This document shows positions 35,697 to 44,794 of a stretch of DNA of 64,000 nucleotides, one piece after another. A program made the translations under genes and the position numbers. Source of the DNA: Lachnospiraceae bacterium (lineage in GTDB: Bacteria > Bacillota > Clostridia > Lachnospirales > Lachnospiraceae); contig JAJQDT010000096.1 in assembly GCA_021202075.1 (NCBI GenBank), positions 134,297 through 198,296 of the forward strand. The letters run 5' to 3'. Every line of letters begins with the position of its first letter. Positions within the stretch are counted from its first letter, which is position 1. The notes under the pieces were generated by a model. The model ran no database searches. It worked only from the letters and a program-made list of their open reading frames with translations, and had not been told where the DNA came from.

Positions 35697-36638
35697 TTAT
35701 TCAAGCCCCGCTTCCACGGTGATCTCTTCAAGTGCCGTGACAATTGCGTCACTGGTAACGGTAGCTCCCGATACAGTGTCAAATGATAATGATTTACTCT
35801 CAATAATCTGTGCTTCAATTTCCTCCGCAGCGACACCTCCGATATCCGGTGTCTCTCCTGAAGCGTCGATCACACAATCCACGATCTCCCCATCATTTAC
35901 AACGATTGTCACCGTAACGTCCGATGAGATACCGGTTGCGGCTGCTGTATAAACATCGCCCTCTGCGAGTTCTCGTGCCTCTGTTTCAGCCTCTGTCTGT
36001 CGTTCATAATCTTCCTCAAGTCCATTATAATGCACCTGGGCAGAATCATAATTTTCTACCGAAGCGGAAGAAACCGCATCTTCAGCCGGATAACCAAACG
36101 TTACGAGAAGAATCGGAAGATAGTTCTCAGTAAGATCAAGGATTTCGGAAATACCATCTATCCGTTCATCCTGCGGCGAAATACTCATCACACAAGATGA
36201 AATCCCCAGATCTGTAGCCTGAATAATCATAGCCATTGCGGCAAGACCACTGTCCATTTCTTCCAGTTCAGGAAATGCGGCAAGATCCTCATTCCCGCAG
36301 ATTACAATGGCAAGAGGCGCTGTGCTTGCTCCATCGAAATGCCCCGGATTTACCGCAATCGCGTCAAGCATATCTCGATCGGTCACAACAAAAAACTCTA
36401 TTGATCTCTGATTTCCGCCAGTCGGTGCTGAAAATCCTGCATTCAGTATTTCCTCAATCACATCATCATCCAGAGAAGTAGAATCATAATCTCCGTGCAG
36501 AGTCGTTCTGTCATAGAGAACAGATCCCCTCTCTTCTGTGGCTTCGGTCTCTTCAGCCAGCACTGTCCCTGCAGAAGCAAACGAAAACAATGCCGTTAAA
36601 ATAAGTACGCAAACCTTTAATAATTTTGTTTTTTTCAT
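35697..36638 (-). CDS. Secreted nitroreductase/FMN-binding fusion flavoprotein, 313 aa
   Basis: A signal peptide (residues 1-27, ending SAGTVLAEE) with no lipobox Cys. Residues about 35-205 are a nitroreductase fold (FSAPTGGNQRSIEFFVV, DLGISSCVMSI, LVTFGYPAED). Residues about 225-313 are an FMN_bind domain with DTVSGATVTS, the Thr being the usual site of covalent FMN attachment by ApbE. This would be an extracellular reductase carrying its own flavin electron relay, probably using electrons passed across the membrane. The ATG at 36638 follows AAGGAAGGAAG; the 46-codon upstream extension is rejected. Confidence 0.85.
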   Translation of the reverse strand: MKKTKLLKVCVLILTALFSFASAGTVLAEETEATEERGSVLYDRTTLHGDYDSTSLDDDVIEEILNAGFSAPTGGNQRSIEFFVVTDRDMLDAIAVNPGHFDGASTAPLAIVICGNEDLAAFPELEEMDSGLAAMAMIIQATDLGISSCVMSISPQDERIDGISEILDLTENYLPILLVTFGYPAEDAVSSASVENYDSAQVHYNGLEEDYERQTEAETEARELAEGDVYTAAATGISSDVTVTIVVNDGEIVDCVIDASGETPDIGGVAAEEIEAQIIESKSLSFDTVSGATVTSDAIVTALEEITVEAGLE

Positions 36639-36762
36639 CTCACTACTTCCTTCCTTTTTTAATAAAAATTTCATATTCCTTTTTTCAGCATACATTTTGT
36701 CAACGCCAGACAAATGAAACAGCTTGGGCTTTAAATTTTGCCCGTTATGATGCTGTCGTAGC

Positions 36763-38160
36763 TTATTTTTCTTCATTCAGCATCCGAAAAATACGCAGGA
36801 TCATCGTAACGGCGATAACGGCTGTGAGCAGATCCGAGAGCGGCATGGAATAGAGAACGCCGTCCAGCCCGAAAAACATTGGCAGGATCAGCGCCCAGCC
36901 GACGCCGAAGACTACTTCACGAATCAACGAAAGGATGGAGGACTGTGCCGCCTTCCCCAGTGACTGCATACAGATAAAGGTTCCCTTGTTCATGGTGGCT
37001 AACGGCAACATGCACAGATAGATCCGAAATGCTTTTACCGCAAATTCTGAGTAATAAGTGCTCTCATTTGCCGCGCCAAACAGACCAATCAGCTGCATTG
37101 GGAAGATCTCTACAATAGCCAGGGCAACAAATCCAGTAATCAGCTCCCCCGCCAGAAGCATTTTAAACAGGCCAAGTGCACGGTCGTTCCGCCGGGCACC
37201 CACATTATAGCCCATAACCGGGATACAGCCCGCGGACAGACCTACAGAAATGGAAATCACAATTTGGAAGAACTTCATGACAATTCCCAACACTGCCATC
37301 GGAATCTGGGAGTACTCTTCAAGTCCGAAGATTGCGTCCATTGCACCATATTTCACGACCATATTATTCACAGCCGCCATAGAAGCAACGATGGAAATCT
37401 GCGACAGGAAGCTGGTGATACCAAGAGGGAGGAACTGACGCATCAGCCCTGGATAGAGCCTAAAGCTCTTCTTCTCCAGTTTCACTGCCTTCATATGGAA
37501 CAGGTACCAGATGGCCAGAATGGCCGTCAGCACCTGCCCGCCAACTGTTGCCACAGCCGCTCCCATCATACCCCAATGCAGGCCATAGATGCAGATTGGG
37601 TCAAAGATGATATTAAACACTGCACCAAGCACCGTCGACGCCATCGCGAACCGCGGGCTTCCGTCAGACCGGATAATTGGATTCAGGCACTGACCGAACA
37701 TATAGACCGGAATTCCCATGGTAATAAATGTAAAGTACTCTTTCGCGTTGGAAAATGTCCCTTCATTTACGCGGGCGCCAAAGAAGGTCAGAATCGGATT
37801 CTGAAAAATGGCATAGAGCACGGTAAGAATCAGACTGACCACGATCACAAGCACAATCGCGCAACCGATGCTTTTGTGCGCATTATCCTTTTCATTTCTG
37901 CCCAGCAGGATGCTGACATACGCACAGCAGCCATCGCCAATCATCACGGCCAGTGAGAGCGCCACAATCGTCAATGGAAACACTGCGTTGTTTGCCGCGT
38001 TTCCATATGAGCCAAGATACGACGCATTCGCTATAAAAATCTGGTCGACAATATTATACAGTGCCGCCACCAGCAGTGATATAATACAAGGTACGGAATA
38101 TTTCCTCATCAGCGTACCAAGTTTTTCTTCTTCTAAAAACTTATTAGCCTTCTCTTCCAT
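36763..38160 (-). CDS. MATE-family multidrug/organic cation efflux pump, 465 aa
   Basis: Twelve hydrophobic segments in two MatE repeats. KYSVPCIISLLVAALYNIVD at the start and PIIRSDGSPRFAMASTV are family features. Exports cationic drugs or metabolites with Na+ or H+. It lies 138 bp downstream of the SDR gene with a palindromic repeat between, so membership in the catabolic operon is uncertain. Confidence 0.92.
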   Translation of the reverse strand: MEEKANKFLEEEKLGTLMRKYSVPCIISLLVAALYNIVDQIFIANASYLGSYGNAANNAVFPLTIVALSLAVMIGDGCCAYVSILLGRNEKDNAHKSIGCAIVLVIVVSLILTVLYAIFQNPILTFFGARVNEGTFSNAKEYFTFITMGIPVYMFGQCLNPIIRSDGSPRFAMASTVLGAVFNIIFDPICIYGLHWGMMGAAVATVGGQVLTAILAIWYLFHMKAVKLEKKSFRLYPGLMRQFLPLGITSFLSQISIVASMAAVNNMVVKYGAMDAIFGLEEYSQIPMAVLGIVMKFFQIVISISVGLSAGCIPVMGYNVGARRNDRALGLFKMLLAGELITGFVALAIVEIFPMQLIGLFGAANESTYYSEFAVKAFRIYLCMLPLATMNKGTFICMQSLGKAAQSSILSLIREVVFGVGWALILPMFFGLDGVLYSMPLSDLLTAVIAVTMILRIFRMLNEEK

Positions 38161-38184
38161 TGGTTCTCACTCCATCTTATGCAG

Positions 38185-38225
38185 GCCACGCCATTGTGCG
38201 AAGCACAATCTCTGAATGGCGCGGC
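38185..38225. repeat. Compound palindrome, member G
   Basis: GCCACGCCATT pairs with AATGGCGCGGC, enclosing a TTGTGC-GAA-GCACAA hairpin identical to that in member C1. Lies between the MATE and SDR genes. Confidence 0.7.
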
Positions 38226-38298
38226 TCCCCGCTTCATGTCCGGCATCGTTTTAATCCGACATCTTTTCACTCTATGTATCTCCCTCTTCTGCATTTGC

Positions 38299-39063
38299 TT
38301 ACCGGCGCAGCTCCAGTCCGCCTGTCAGATGAATCGTCTGCCCAGTCAGGTAAGCACTCTCCTCGCTAGCGAGGAAGCAGATCAGTTCAGCAAGCTCCTC
38401 CGGTGTCCCAAGCCTCTCCATCGGGATAGATGGAAGAAAATCTGCCGGATCCACGTCGCCCGGGTGCAGCCCTTCGATTCTCGGAATTGCACCTTTTGCG
38501 ATGCAGTTTACTGTAATATGTTCTCCTGCAAGCCTTGCCGCCGCATTCAGTGCCAGAGAGTGCACCGCGCCCTTTGCGATCGCGTTGGAAAAGCTCTCAT
38601 GTACGCCGCCATTGACTCCCTCTGCAGTGGTCATGAAAATAACACGCGGCGCTTTGCTCCTGCGCAGCGAAGGAAGCGCGGCACGCAGCATATTAAATGC
38701 GCCGCAAAGAAGGTGTTCCACATCCCACAGCAACTGGTCACCAGTCAGCTCTTCCATCGGAATGTTTTTCCCCAAACCTCCCGTGTTCGCAATGATGACA
38801 TCTACGGAACCGAACTCCTGCGCCAGTGATTCATAGACCTCCGGAGCTTCCTCAGCGGGACCGCTCTCAAGCGCGCCGACAGCTTTGCACTTCCCTGGAA
38901 GATTCATCCCATTGACCTCGTTGACGAGTGCCTGCGCACGTGATGCCTGATGAGTCATCATGGCCACGTTCATTCCTCCCGCACAAAGGGCTTTCACCGC
39001 CGCAACCCCGTCTCCTGCCGTTGCTCCCGCAAACACGCAGGTTCTGCCTTTTAAAGTCTGCAT
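38299..39063 (-). CDS. Short-chain dehydrogenase/reductase, 254 aa
   Basis: NAD(P)-binding Rossmann protein. The cofactor motif is atypical (GATAGDGVAAVKAL, for TGxxxGxG), NTGG replaces the NNAG motif, and the catalytic region shows TTAEGVNGGVHESFSNAIAK: the usual YxxxK appears as SNAIAK, so the catalytic Tyr is replaced and activity is doubtful. The C-terminus AYLTGQTIHLTGG is typical. The ATG at 39063 follows AGGAGGAGGG. Last gene of the compact part of the cluster. Confidence 0.85.
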   Translation of the reverse strand: MQTLKGRTCVFAGATAGDGVAAVKALCAGGMNVAMMTHQASRAQALVNEVNGMNLPGKCKAVGALESGPAEEAPEVYESLAQEFGSVDVIIANTGGLGKNIPMEELTGDQLLWDVEHLLCGAFNMLRAALPSLRRSKAPRVIFMTTAEGVNGGVHESFSNAIAKGAVHSLALNAAARLAGEHITVNCIAKGAIPRIEGLHPGDVDPADFLPSIPMERLGTPEELAELICFLASEESAYLTGQTIHLTGGLELRR

Positions 39064-39133
39064 CTTATCCCTCCTCCTAGTATCTGGTTTCTCATCTGCA
39101 TCGCTGTCACCCGTTATTCCAGGGCTTTCACCT

Positions 39134-40717
39134 TCAGATTCCTGCCACACCCAGTCTCTTTAGTGCCTTTATTGCCGGCTCCGCTATTTTATCGCCCCGT
39201 TTCGCTGAAATCCTGTACCATTCGACTGCTTTCTCGAGGCTCTGCGCAACACCGCGTCCCTGCTCATACATCAGACCAAGCAGGTACTGACCGGTAATAT
39301 CGCCTCTCTCTGCAGCCGCCTGATACCACAGAACCGCTTTCTCTTCGTCCGCTGCTACACCAAGTCCCTTTTCATAAATCATGCCAAGATATCTCGGTGC
39401 TTTCATGTCTTCCTTTTCGGCTGCTTTTTCAAACCATTTTCTTGCTGTTTCAAAATCAAGTTCTACATAATAGCCATTCAGGTACAGGTTCCCAAGAATC
39501 GTCATTGCGTGGGAAAGATCATACTCCGCAGCTTTCGTCGCCCATTTGAACGCAGCTTCATAATCCGGTTCGCGGTCATGTGCGTAAAAAGCGTCCGCCG
39601 CCAGTTTCATATACCTTTCCGCTTCATTTGAATCATTTCCTTCAGCTTTACTTTCATCTGTCATTGATTTACCAAAGTAAATTTTCTCCGCATTCTCTCC
39701 CAGCATCAGATTTTTCTGTTCTTCTGTAATATCCAGCTTTCTCACAAAATCCGCGCCCTCCAACAGCCATTCTTTCCGCACTGGATAAGAGGTGCCCCAG
39801 ATAATGTGATCCGCTCCAAGTACATTCACCGCACATTCCAGCTGGGTTTTTCCCCAGGGCTGCGCATGAGACATTTCAAAATAGATGTGTTCCCGAAAAC
39901 GCGCCGCCGTCTCACCACTGTCAGATTTGAACCGGCTGACATCCTCACTCTTTTTCGCCTGCTGCGGAAACATCATATTCGCGATGGCAAAAAAGCCGCC
40001 ACCGAGCATGGAATGAACCATTTTAATATTCGGATATCTCTCAAAAAAGCCGCTGAATACCTCACGTCCGACCGCAAGGCCCTGATCCACGCAGCGGCCA
40101 TAAGAACGCCTTACATTATTATAGTCACAGAACGACTTGTATTCCGCCGGTATCGGCGTGTGATGCACATAAACATTCATTCGAAGCTCATTAACCTTTT
40201 CAAAAAAGGCCGAAAACTTCTCATCATCCAGATAGGTCTCGCCATAATGCGCACTGACCTGGACGGCCTTCATGCCCAGCTCGTTTTTGCAGCGTTCCAG
40301 CTCTGCAAGGCTTTCCGGCGTCCCATAAGGAGGAACGACTGCAAGCGGAATCAGCCTGCCTCCGCTTGCTTTCTCGTACTCATGCATCCCATCATTAAAC
40401 AGGCGGCACATTTCCAGACCCATCCACTCATGGCAGCCAGGGACCTTCAATATCGCTTTGTCCACACCGGCCTCATCCAGATCCCCCAACATGGTCTCCA
40501 GCACATAGTCCCCCTGGACATAATTCAGATTTGGTGAACCCAGAGGTTTCTCCAGGACTACCTGCTTTTTCCCATTTGCCCCCGGCACATCCTCACAGCG
40601 CCCATACCAGCCAAACTGTCCGGGAACCTCGCTTAAAAACTTTTTCATCAGAGTTTCATCCAAAAAGATCTTCTCCGGAATCCAGTATAAATTCGCGTCA
40701 ATAATCATCCTAACCAT
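39134..40717 (-). CDS. Amidohydrolase-fold protein fused to Sel1 repeats, 527 aa
   Basis: Residues 1-350 resemble amidohydrolase_2 (PF04909: ACMSD, resorcylate decarboxylase and related TIM barrels). Residues about 365-527 hold three or four Sel1/TPR-like repeats (AMTILGNLYLNGYYVE, APRYLGMIYEKGLGVA, GQYLLGLMYEQGRGVA). The N-terminal metal motif HxH is replaced (IIDANLYWIP) and the late Asp of GSDxP is Ser (WGTSYP); the two mid-barrel His remain (VYVHHTP, MVHSML). It may bind metal differently, use no metal, or be non-catalytic. Ribosome site AGGAG at 5 nt. The gene overlaps no neighbour after the SDR start correction. Confidence 0.82.
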   Translation of the reverse strand: MVRMIIDANLYWIPEKIFLDETLMKKFLSEVPGQFGWYGRCEDVPGANGKKQVVLEKPLGSPNLNYVQGDYVLETMLGDLDEAGVDKAILKVPGCHEWMGLEMCRLFNDGMHEYEKASGGRLIPLAVVPPYGTPESLAELERCKNELGMKAVQVSAHYGETYLDDEKFSAFFEKVNELRMNVYVHHTPIPAEYKSFCDYNNVRRSYGRCVDQGLAVGREVFSGFFERYPNIKMVHSMLGGGFFAIANMMFPQQAKKSEDVSRFKSDSGETAARFREHIYFEMSHAQPWGKTQLECAVNVLGADHIIWGTSYPVRKEWLLEGADFVRKLDITEEQKNLMLGENAEKIYFGKSMTDESKAEGNDSNEAERYMKLAADAFYAHDREPDYEAAFKWATKAAEYDLSHAMTILGNLYLNGYYVELDFETARKWFEKAAEKEDMKAPRYLGMIYEKGLGVAADEEKAVLWYQAAAERGDITGQYLLGLMYEQGRGVAQSLEKAVEWYRISAKRGDKIAEPAIKALKRLGVAGI

Positions 40718-40770
40718 CCTTTCTCCTCAGCGATTTTGCAATACCGTTCCGTATCCCGTGCTTTCCTCTC

Positions 40771-42051
40771 TCACTCATGCCCGTGCAGCCATCTGACAAT
40801 CTGGCCATACAGAGCCGTCTCCGTATCCCCAAACTCTCCCGGGAACTTTTCTGCCCTGCGGTTCGGCGTAAACATATGATCCGCGCCATGGATAAACAGC
40901 AATGTCTTATCCTCCATGGACGCATGCTCACAGATCATCTCTGCGGCCAGATATTCATAGCTCCCTGTCAGGCCGATCGCCAGAAGCGGTGCTTTGATAT
41001 ATTCAATATTTCCAATCGGAGAAGCATAGCTGGATTTCCAGTCGACGCCTTTTACGTCATCCTCCGTAATGCCAAAGCTTTCATCGACCTGAATCGCCTG
41101 GGAGCTTAAGAAGCCTTTTACTGTATTTTTATTCGCCCCCATTCCGTAGAACGAAGAGAAACTGCGGTCAAATTCCGGTACACGGACACAGCGAATCACT
41201 TCATGAGTGACCGACCCATCCGCATGTACCAGGTCATGCGCCTCTTTGGTGTGACTTAAGAGTCTCATATCCTGCGGCAGGAGACGATTATTCGGCTTCG
41301 GCTGGTTTGCAGCCGCGATGATAAACGGTTCATCCTCGAAGTAATTACCATCGCCACGCTGGAGTGCCGCCAGCCGTTCTTTCGCAATGGCGATCAGCTC
41401 ATGATAACGTTTCACCTGCGCCCTCTGGTACTTTTCGATAAATTCAGCGCTGTATTTTGCGCCTTCCGGCGAATAGCCGTTTTCAGGCGCATACAGGTCA
41501 AACGCCGGATCCAGCTTATTCGCATTCCCTTCCTCTGTCACAGCCGGGTCCAGGCTGATCAGCGCCATCACCGCATTTCCATAATTGGCGTCTACCAGCA
41601 TGACCAGATCTGCAGGCTCCAGAGGATTACGCACGGTCGTACGATAAATCATCCGGTCCGTACGGAAAATATCCGGACCGTTTTCCGCGATTGCCTGGTA
41701 TGCCGTGATCAGTGTCGCTCCGCCGGAATGCCCCAACAGCGCGACCTTTTTAATCCCCGGCAGGCTCTTCATAAAACGCACGCCCTGATCCAGATCTTCG
41801 AACTTATGCTCGATTTCTCCGCCCTCTGTCGATTCAATCGCCAGAACCGGAATGCCCATATCCGCCAGACGGCCGCAGATGGCAAGACCCATATAGTTTG
41901 CGTCACAATGCATAATTACCACGCCTGTAGAAGAAGCTTTGCGCTCATCCGGCTGATATAACATCGCGTGTGTGTGAAAAAACAGCACCAGGCTTTCCTT
42001 TACACCTTCATATTCTTCCTTTTCGCAGGTTCCACGTTCAATTCGATACAT
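40771..42051 (-). CDS. Alpha/beta hydrolase, 426 aa
   Basis: Serine hydrolase fold with nucleophile elbow GHSGG (S109) and a C-terminal catalytic His region HGADHMFTPN. An insertion of about 180 residues between strand 6 and the His looks like a large lid. Length and lid suggest an esterase or C-C hydrolase on a bulky substrate. GGAGGAG precedes the ATG. It sits between the transporter and the amidohydrolase-like gene in the same operon. Confidence 0.88.
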   Translation of the reverse strand: MYRIERGTCEKEEYEGVKESLVLFFHTHAMLYQPDERKASSTGVVIMHCDANYMGLAICGRLADMGIPVLAIESTEGGEIEHKFEDLDQGVRFMKSLPGIKKVALLGHSGGATLITAYQAIAENGPDIFRTDRMIYRTTVRNPLEPADLVMLVDANYGNAVMALISLDPAVTEEGNANKLDPAFDLYAPENGYSPEGAKYSAEFIEKYQRAQVKRYHELIAIAKERLAALQRGDGNYFEDEPFIIAAANQPKPNNRLLPQDMRLLSHTKEAHDLVHADGSVTHEVIRCVRVPEFDRSFSSFYGMGANKNTVKGFLSSQAIQVDESFGITEDDVKGVDWKSSYASPIGNIEYIKAPLLAIGLTGSYEYLAAEMICEHASMEDKTLLFIHGADHMFTPNRRAEKFPGEFGDTETALYGQIVRWLHGHE

Positions 42052-42176
42052 CCCATTCTCCTCCTGGCATTCCTTAAATATTTTCGTAACTGCCGTTCAG
42101 TATCTTCACAGTTACCATAGTTTCTTAATATACCGACCCTGTGGCATGCAGAGGGCATACCACAGGTAATTTCAGA

Positions 42177-43592
42177 TTAATCAGCAGCTGACCCGTGATG
42201 CATACCGCCGCGCAGCTCATCGAGCTTCTTATGGATCTCCGGCATCCGGTCGTCCAGGTCATAGGCAAACATGGCAAGAAGAACAATCAGAACGCCCGTG
42301 ACAGCAACCGCTGAAAATGCAACCTTTACACTTGTAATCGCTCCGGCGGTCTGCACATCCGCGCTCCCGTCAAAGCCGCCTATAAGCAGAACCATTGTCA
42401 CAAGGGAGCTGGAGAGACCGCTGCCGATCTGGCAGCCCAGACTGAACATGGCAGACACCATGCCTGTCATCTGTTTTCCGGTCTTTGCGGTCAGCGAGTC
42501 CAGGACATCCGGCTGCATGCTCATAAGAGAAGTGTTCATAACCCCCATACCCAGGCCATAAACAGCCATCCCAACGATCAGCATGACATTAAAAGACGGA
42601 GTCAGATACCTGGAAAGCAGTCCGACGATTACCACCACGCCAGCGAGCTGGACGATGTTCTTTTTCTTCATCTTAACGCCCAGTGCCACGAAGACCGCCG
42701 GACAGAGGAAGCCTATAGCGCTCTGCGCTGTCATGGCAAGACCCATCAAGGTGAAATTAAAGTTCAGTATGTACTGTGTATAATAGATCATTGTTGACGC
42801 AGTTGCAACCTGATTAATCAGATTGCAGATACAGAAGAGAAAAACAGCGATAAAGTTCTTGTCTCTCAAAATAACTCCAAGCGTGCCCAGAGACTCTGAC
42901 AGGGATGTTTTTTCTTTCTTTTCCTGGCGGATTGGAATGTTGACTTCTTTAATCATCATCACGCCGATCAGGCAGAGCACTACCTCAACTACGCCGACCA
43001 GCAGGGCAACACGGGAGTAGCCGAGCAGTTCATTGCTGCCTGCTCCGAAAAAGATTACCAGCGGGGTAACCGCATTCGCCACAATCACGTTTGCAAGGGA
43101 AGAAGACCATCCCCTCGCCGCGCCGAATGTGTTGTACTGCTTCGGATCCCTGCTCAGCATCGGCAGAACCGCGCTGACCGGAATGTTTACCAGTGTCAGA
43201 CCAAACGTATACAGAATGTATGACACATACATATAAATAACCTTCGCCGATGTGGAATCAAAATTTGGTCCCTGAAACAGTGCGTACACACCGACCGCAA
43301 ACACAAAGCATCCGCCGACTACCCACGGGCGGCAGCGCCCCATTTTCGTATTGGTCCTGTCCACCAGGATACCGATAACAAAGTCTGTGATTGCGTCAAT
43401 AATCTTACAGATCAGGAACATCGCTGCCACAGTTGCCGCCGGAAGCTGAACTACCGTGAGCAGAAACGAGTTCAGGTAAATGTCACCCAGAGACTGGGCG
43501 ATCGTCCTTCCCAGGTCAATGGACCCATAACCCAGGCGCTGACGCCATAAAAATCCGTTTGTTTCTTTTACTGCATTTGAATTTGTATTCAT
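42177..43592 (-). CDS. GPH-type MFS symporter, 471 aa
   Basis: Twelve-helix transporter of the glycoside-pentoside-hexuronide:cation symporter group. N-terminal GYGSIDLGRTIAQSL and the loop LVDRTNTKMGRCRPWVVGG are typical. Such carriers import glycosides or uronides. Two in-frame starts exist; the ATG at 43592 with GAGGAG at proper spacing is preferred to the GTG at 43616. A second uptake route beside the ABC transporter in the same operon. Confidence 0.9.
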   Translation of the reverse strand: MNTNSNAVKETNGFLWRQRLGYGSIDLGRTIAQSLGDIYLNSFLLTVVQLPAATVAAMFLICKIIDAITDFVIGILVDRTNTKMGRCRPWVVGGCFVFAVGVYALFQGPNFDSTSAKVIYMYVSYILYTFGLTLVNIPVSAVLPMLSRDPKQYNTFGAARGWSSSLANVIVANAVTPLVIFFGAGSNELLGYSRVALLVGVVEVVLCLIGVMMIKEVNIPIRQEKKEKTSLSESLGTLGVILRDKNFIAVFLFCICNLINQVATASTMIYYTQYILNFNFTLMGLAMTAQSAIGFLCPAVFVALGVKMKKKNIVQLAGVVVIVGLLSRYLTPSFNVMLIVGMAVYGLGMGVMNTSLMSMQPDVLDSLTAKTGKQMTGMVSAMFSLGCQIGSGLSSSLVTMVLLIGGFDGSADVQTAGAITSVKVAFSAVAVTGVLIVLLAMFAYDLDDRMPEIHKKLDELRGGMHHGSAAD

Positions 43593-43678
43593 GACTTTCT
43601 CCTCATTTTCGGACACCCGCAGAAAATATATCTTTATGAGTCAGCGTGTCTGTAAACTGCCGGTGTCTTTTTTCATAA

Positions 43679-44764
43679 TCAGAACGCTAACGATGCCGGA
43701 TGCGGGATATGCCCGGAAACCGCACATTCCTTCAGCAATCCATCTTCATTCACTTTGTAAGATACGATGTTTTCTGTATCGTTGCATGCCACCAGAAGAT
43801 ACTTCCCATCCGGAGAGAAGCACGCGCCGCGGGCCACCTTGCTTTCCGTCTGGATTGTCTGCAAGAGCTTTAATTTGCCGGTGTCCATGCTTACCTCCAG
43901 GACATTTAAAAGTCCCAGGCCACGCATCAGGTTATACAGGCGGGTACCGTCCCCGCTCAGCAGGATTTCTGACTGGTTGCAGTGCGGATCCATCACCGTG
44001 TCCTCCGGTACAACACTGATATCATCCACCAACTTCCGGTTTCCTTCCTCGCAGGAAATCCGGGTAATCACGCCATTTCTCTCATAGTTCAAATACAGGT
44101 ACGGCAATGTTTTGTGAAAAACTGCGTGCCGCGGCCCGGTTCCCCGCCCGCAGCGCACCGCGCCATCCATCGCCAGCTTTTCCTTCTCGTAATCGATATG
44201 GAAAAACCCAACCTCATCTGCTCCCAGGTTACAATAAGCAAACTGATTGCAGTTTCCCCATCGGATTGCCTTATGAATAAAGGAAACCGGCGGGTGTACA
44301 TACACATCACAAAGCTTGCCAGGCGTCCCGTCCGTGTTCATGCGATAGAGGCTTGTGATCGTATCCGGAAATACCTTCTGCGTGTGATACTGACCGGACT
44401 CATCTGCCACGACCTTGATCGTCGGCATCCCAATCGCGAAATGCGTCACGATCATATATTTGCCATCCACATCAAAGGTAACGTTCGATGTGTTTGCCGC
44501 CATCGTATCCGTATGGCCTAATTCTGTCAGCAATCCGTTCTCAGGGTCCGCCTGGAACGTGAACACTCTCCCGCCGCCTTCCTCTCCGCTGTCCCACTGC
44601 TCATCTGTTGCATAGAGAATATCTCTTCTTTTTACCAGGCTTCCTGCATTGACCTCCTCAAAAACGGTCTGAACCGGTTCTACAAGCCCCGTCTCAGGGC
44701 AAAACTTGCAGATCGTAATTCCCTCGGATCCCTGGTAGGCAAAGCTTCCCACATATACAAACAT
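43679..44764 (-). CDS. Beta-propeller lactonase (YbhE/PgL-type), 361 aa
   Basis: Seven-bladed propeller of the lactonase family (PF10282). Shows FVYVGSFAYQGSEGI start, repeated DGKYMIVTHF/DGKYLLVACN blades and a GTGPRHAVFH motif. Members hydrolyse 6-phosphogluconolactone or related sugar lactones. No signal peptide, so cytosolic. Ribosome site AAGGAGG. Suggests a lactone intermediate in the pathway. Confidence 0.88.
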   Translation of the reverse strand: MFVYVGSFAYQGSEGITICKFCPETGLVEPVQTVFEEVNAGSLVKRRDILYATDEQWDSGEEGGGRVFTFQADPENGLLTELGHTDTMAANTSNVTFDVDGKYMIVTHFAIGMPTIKVVADESGQYHTQKVFPDTITSLYRMNTDGTPGKLCDVYVHPPVSFIHKAIRWGNCNQFAYCNLGADEVGFFHIDYEKEKLAMDGAVRCGRGTGPRHAVFHKTLPYLYLNYERNGVITRISCEEGNRKLVDDISVVPEDTVMDPHCNQSEILLSGDGTRLYNLMRGLGLLNVLEVSMDTGKLKLLQTIQTESKVARGACFSPDGKYLLVACNDTENIVSYKVNEDGLLKECAVSGHIPHPASLAF

Positions 44765-44794
44765 CTTTTGCCTCCTTGTAAGCTTTTCAAATTC

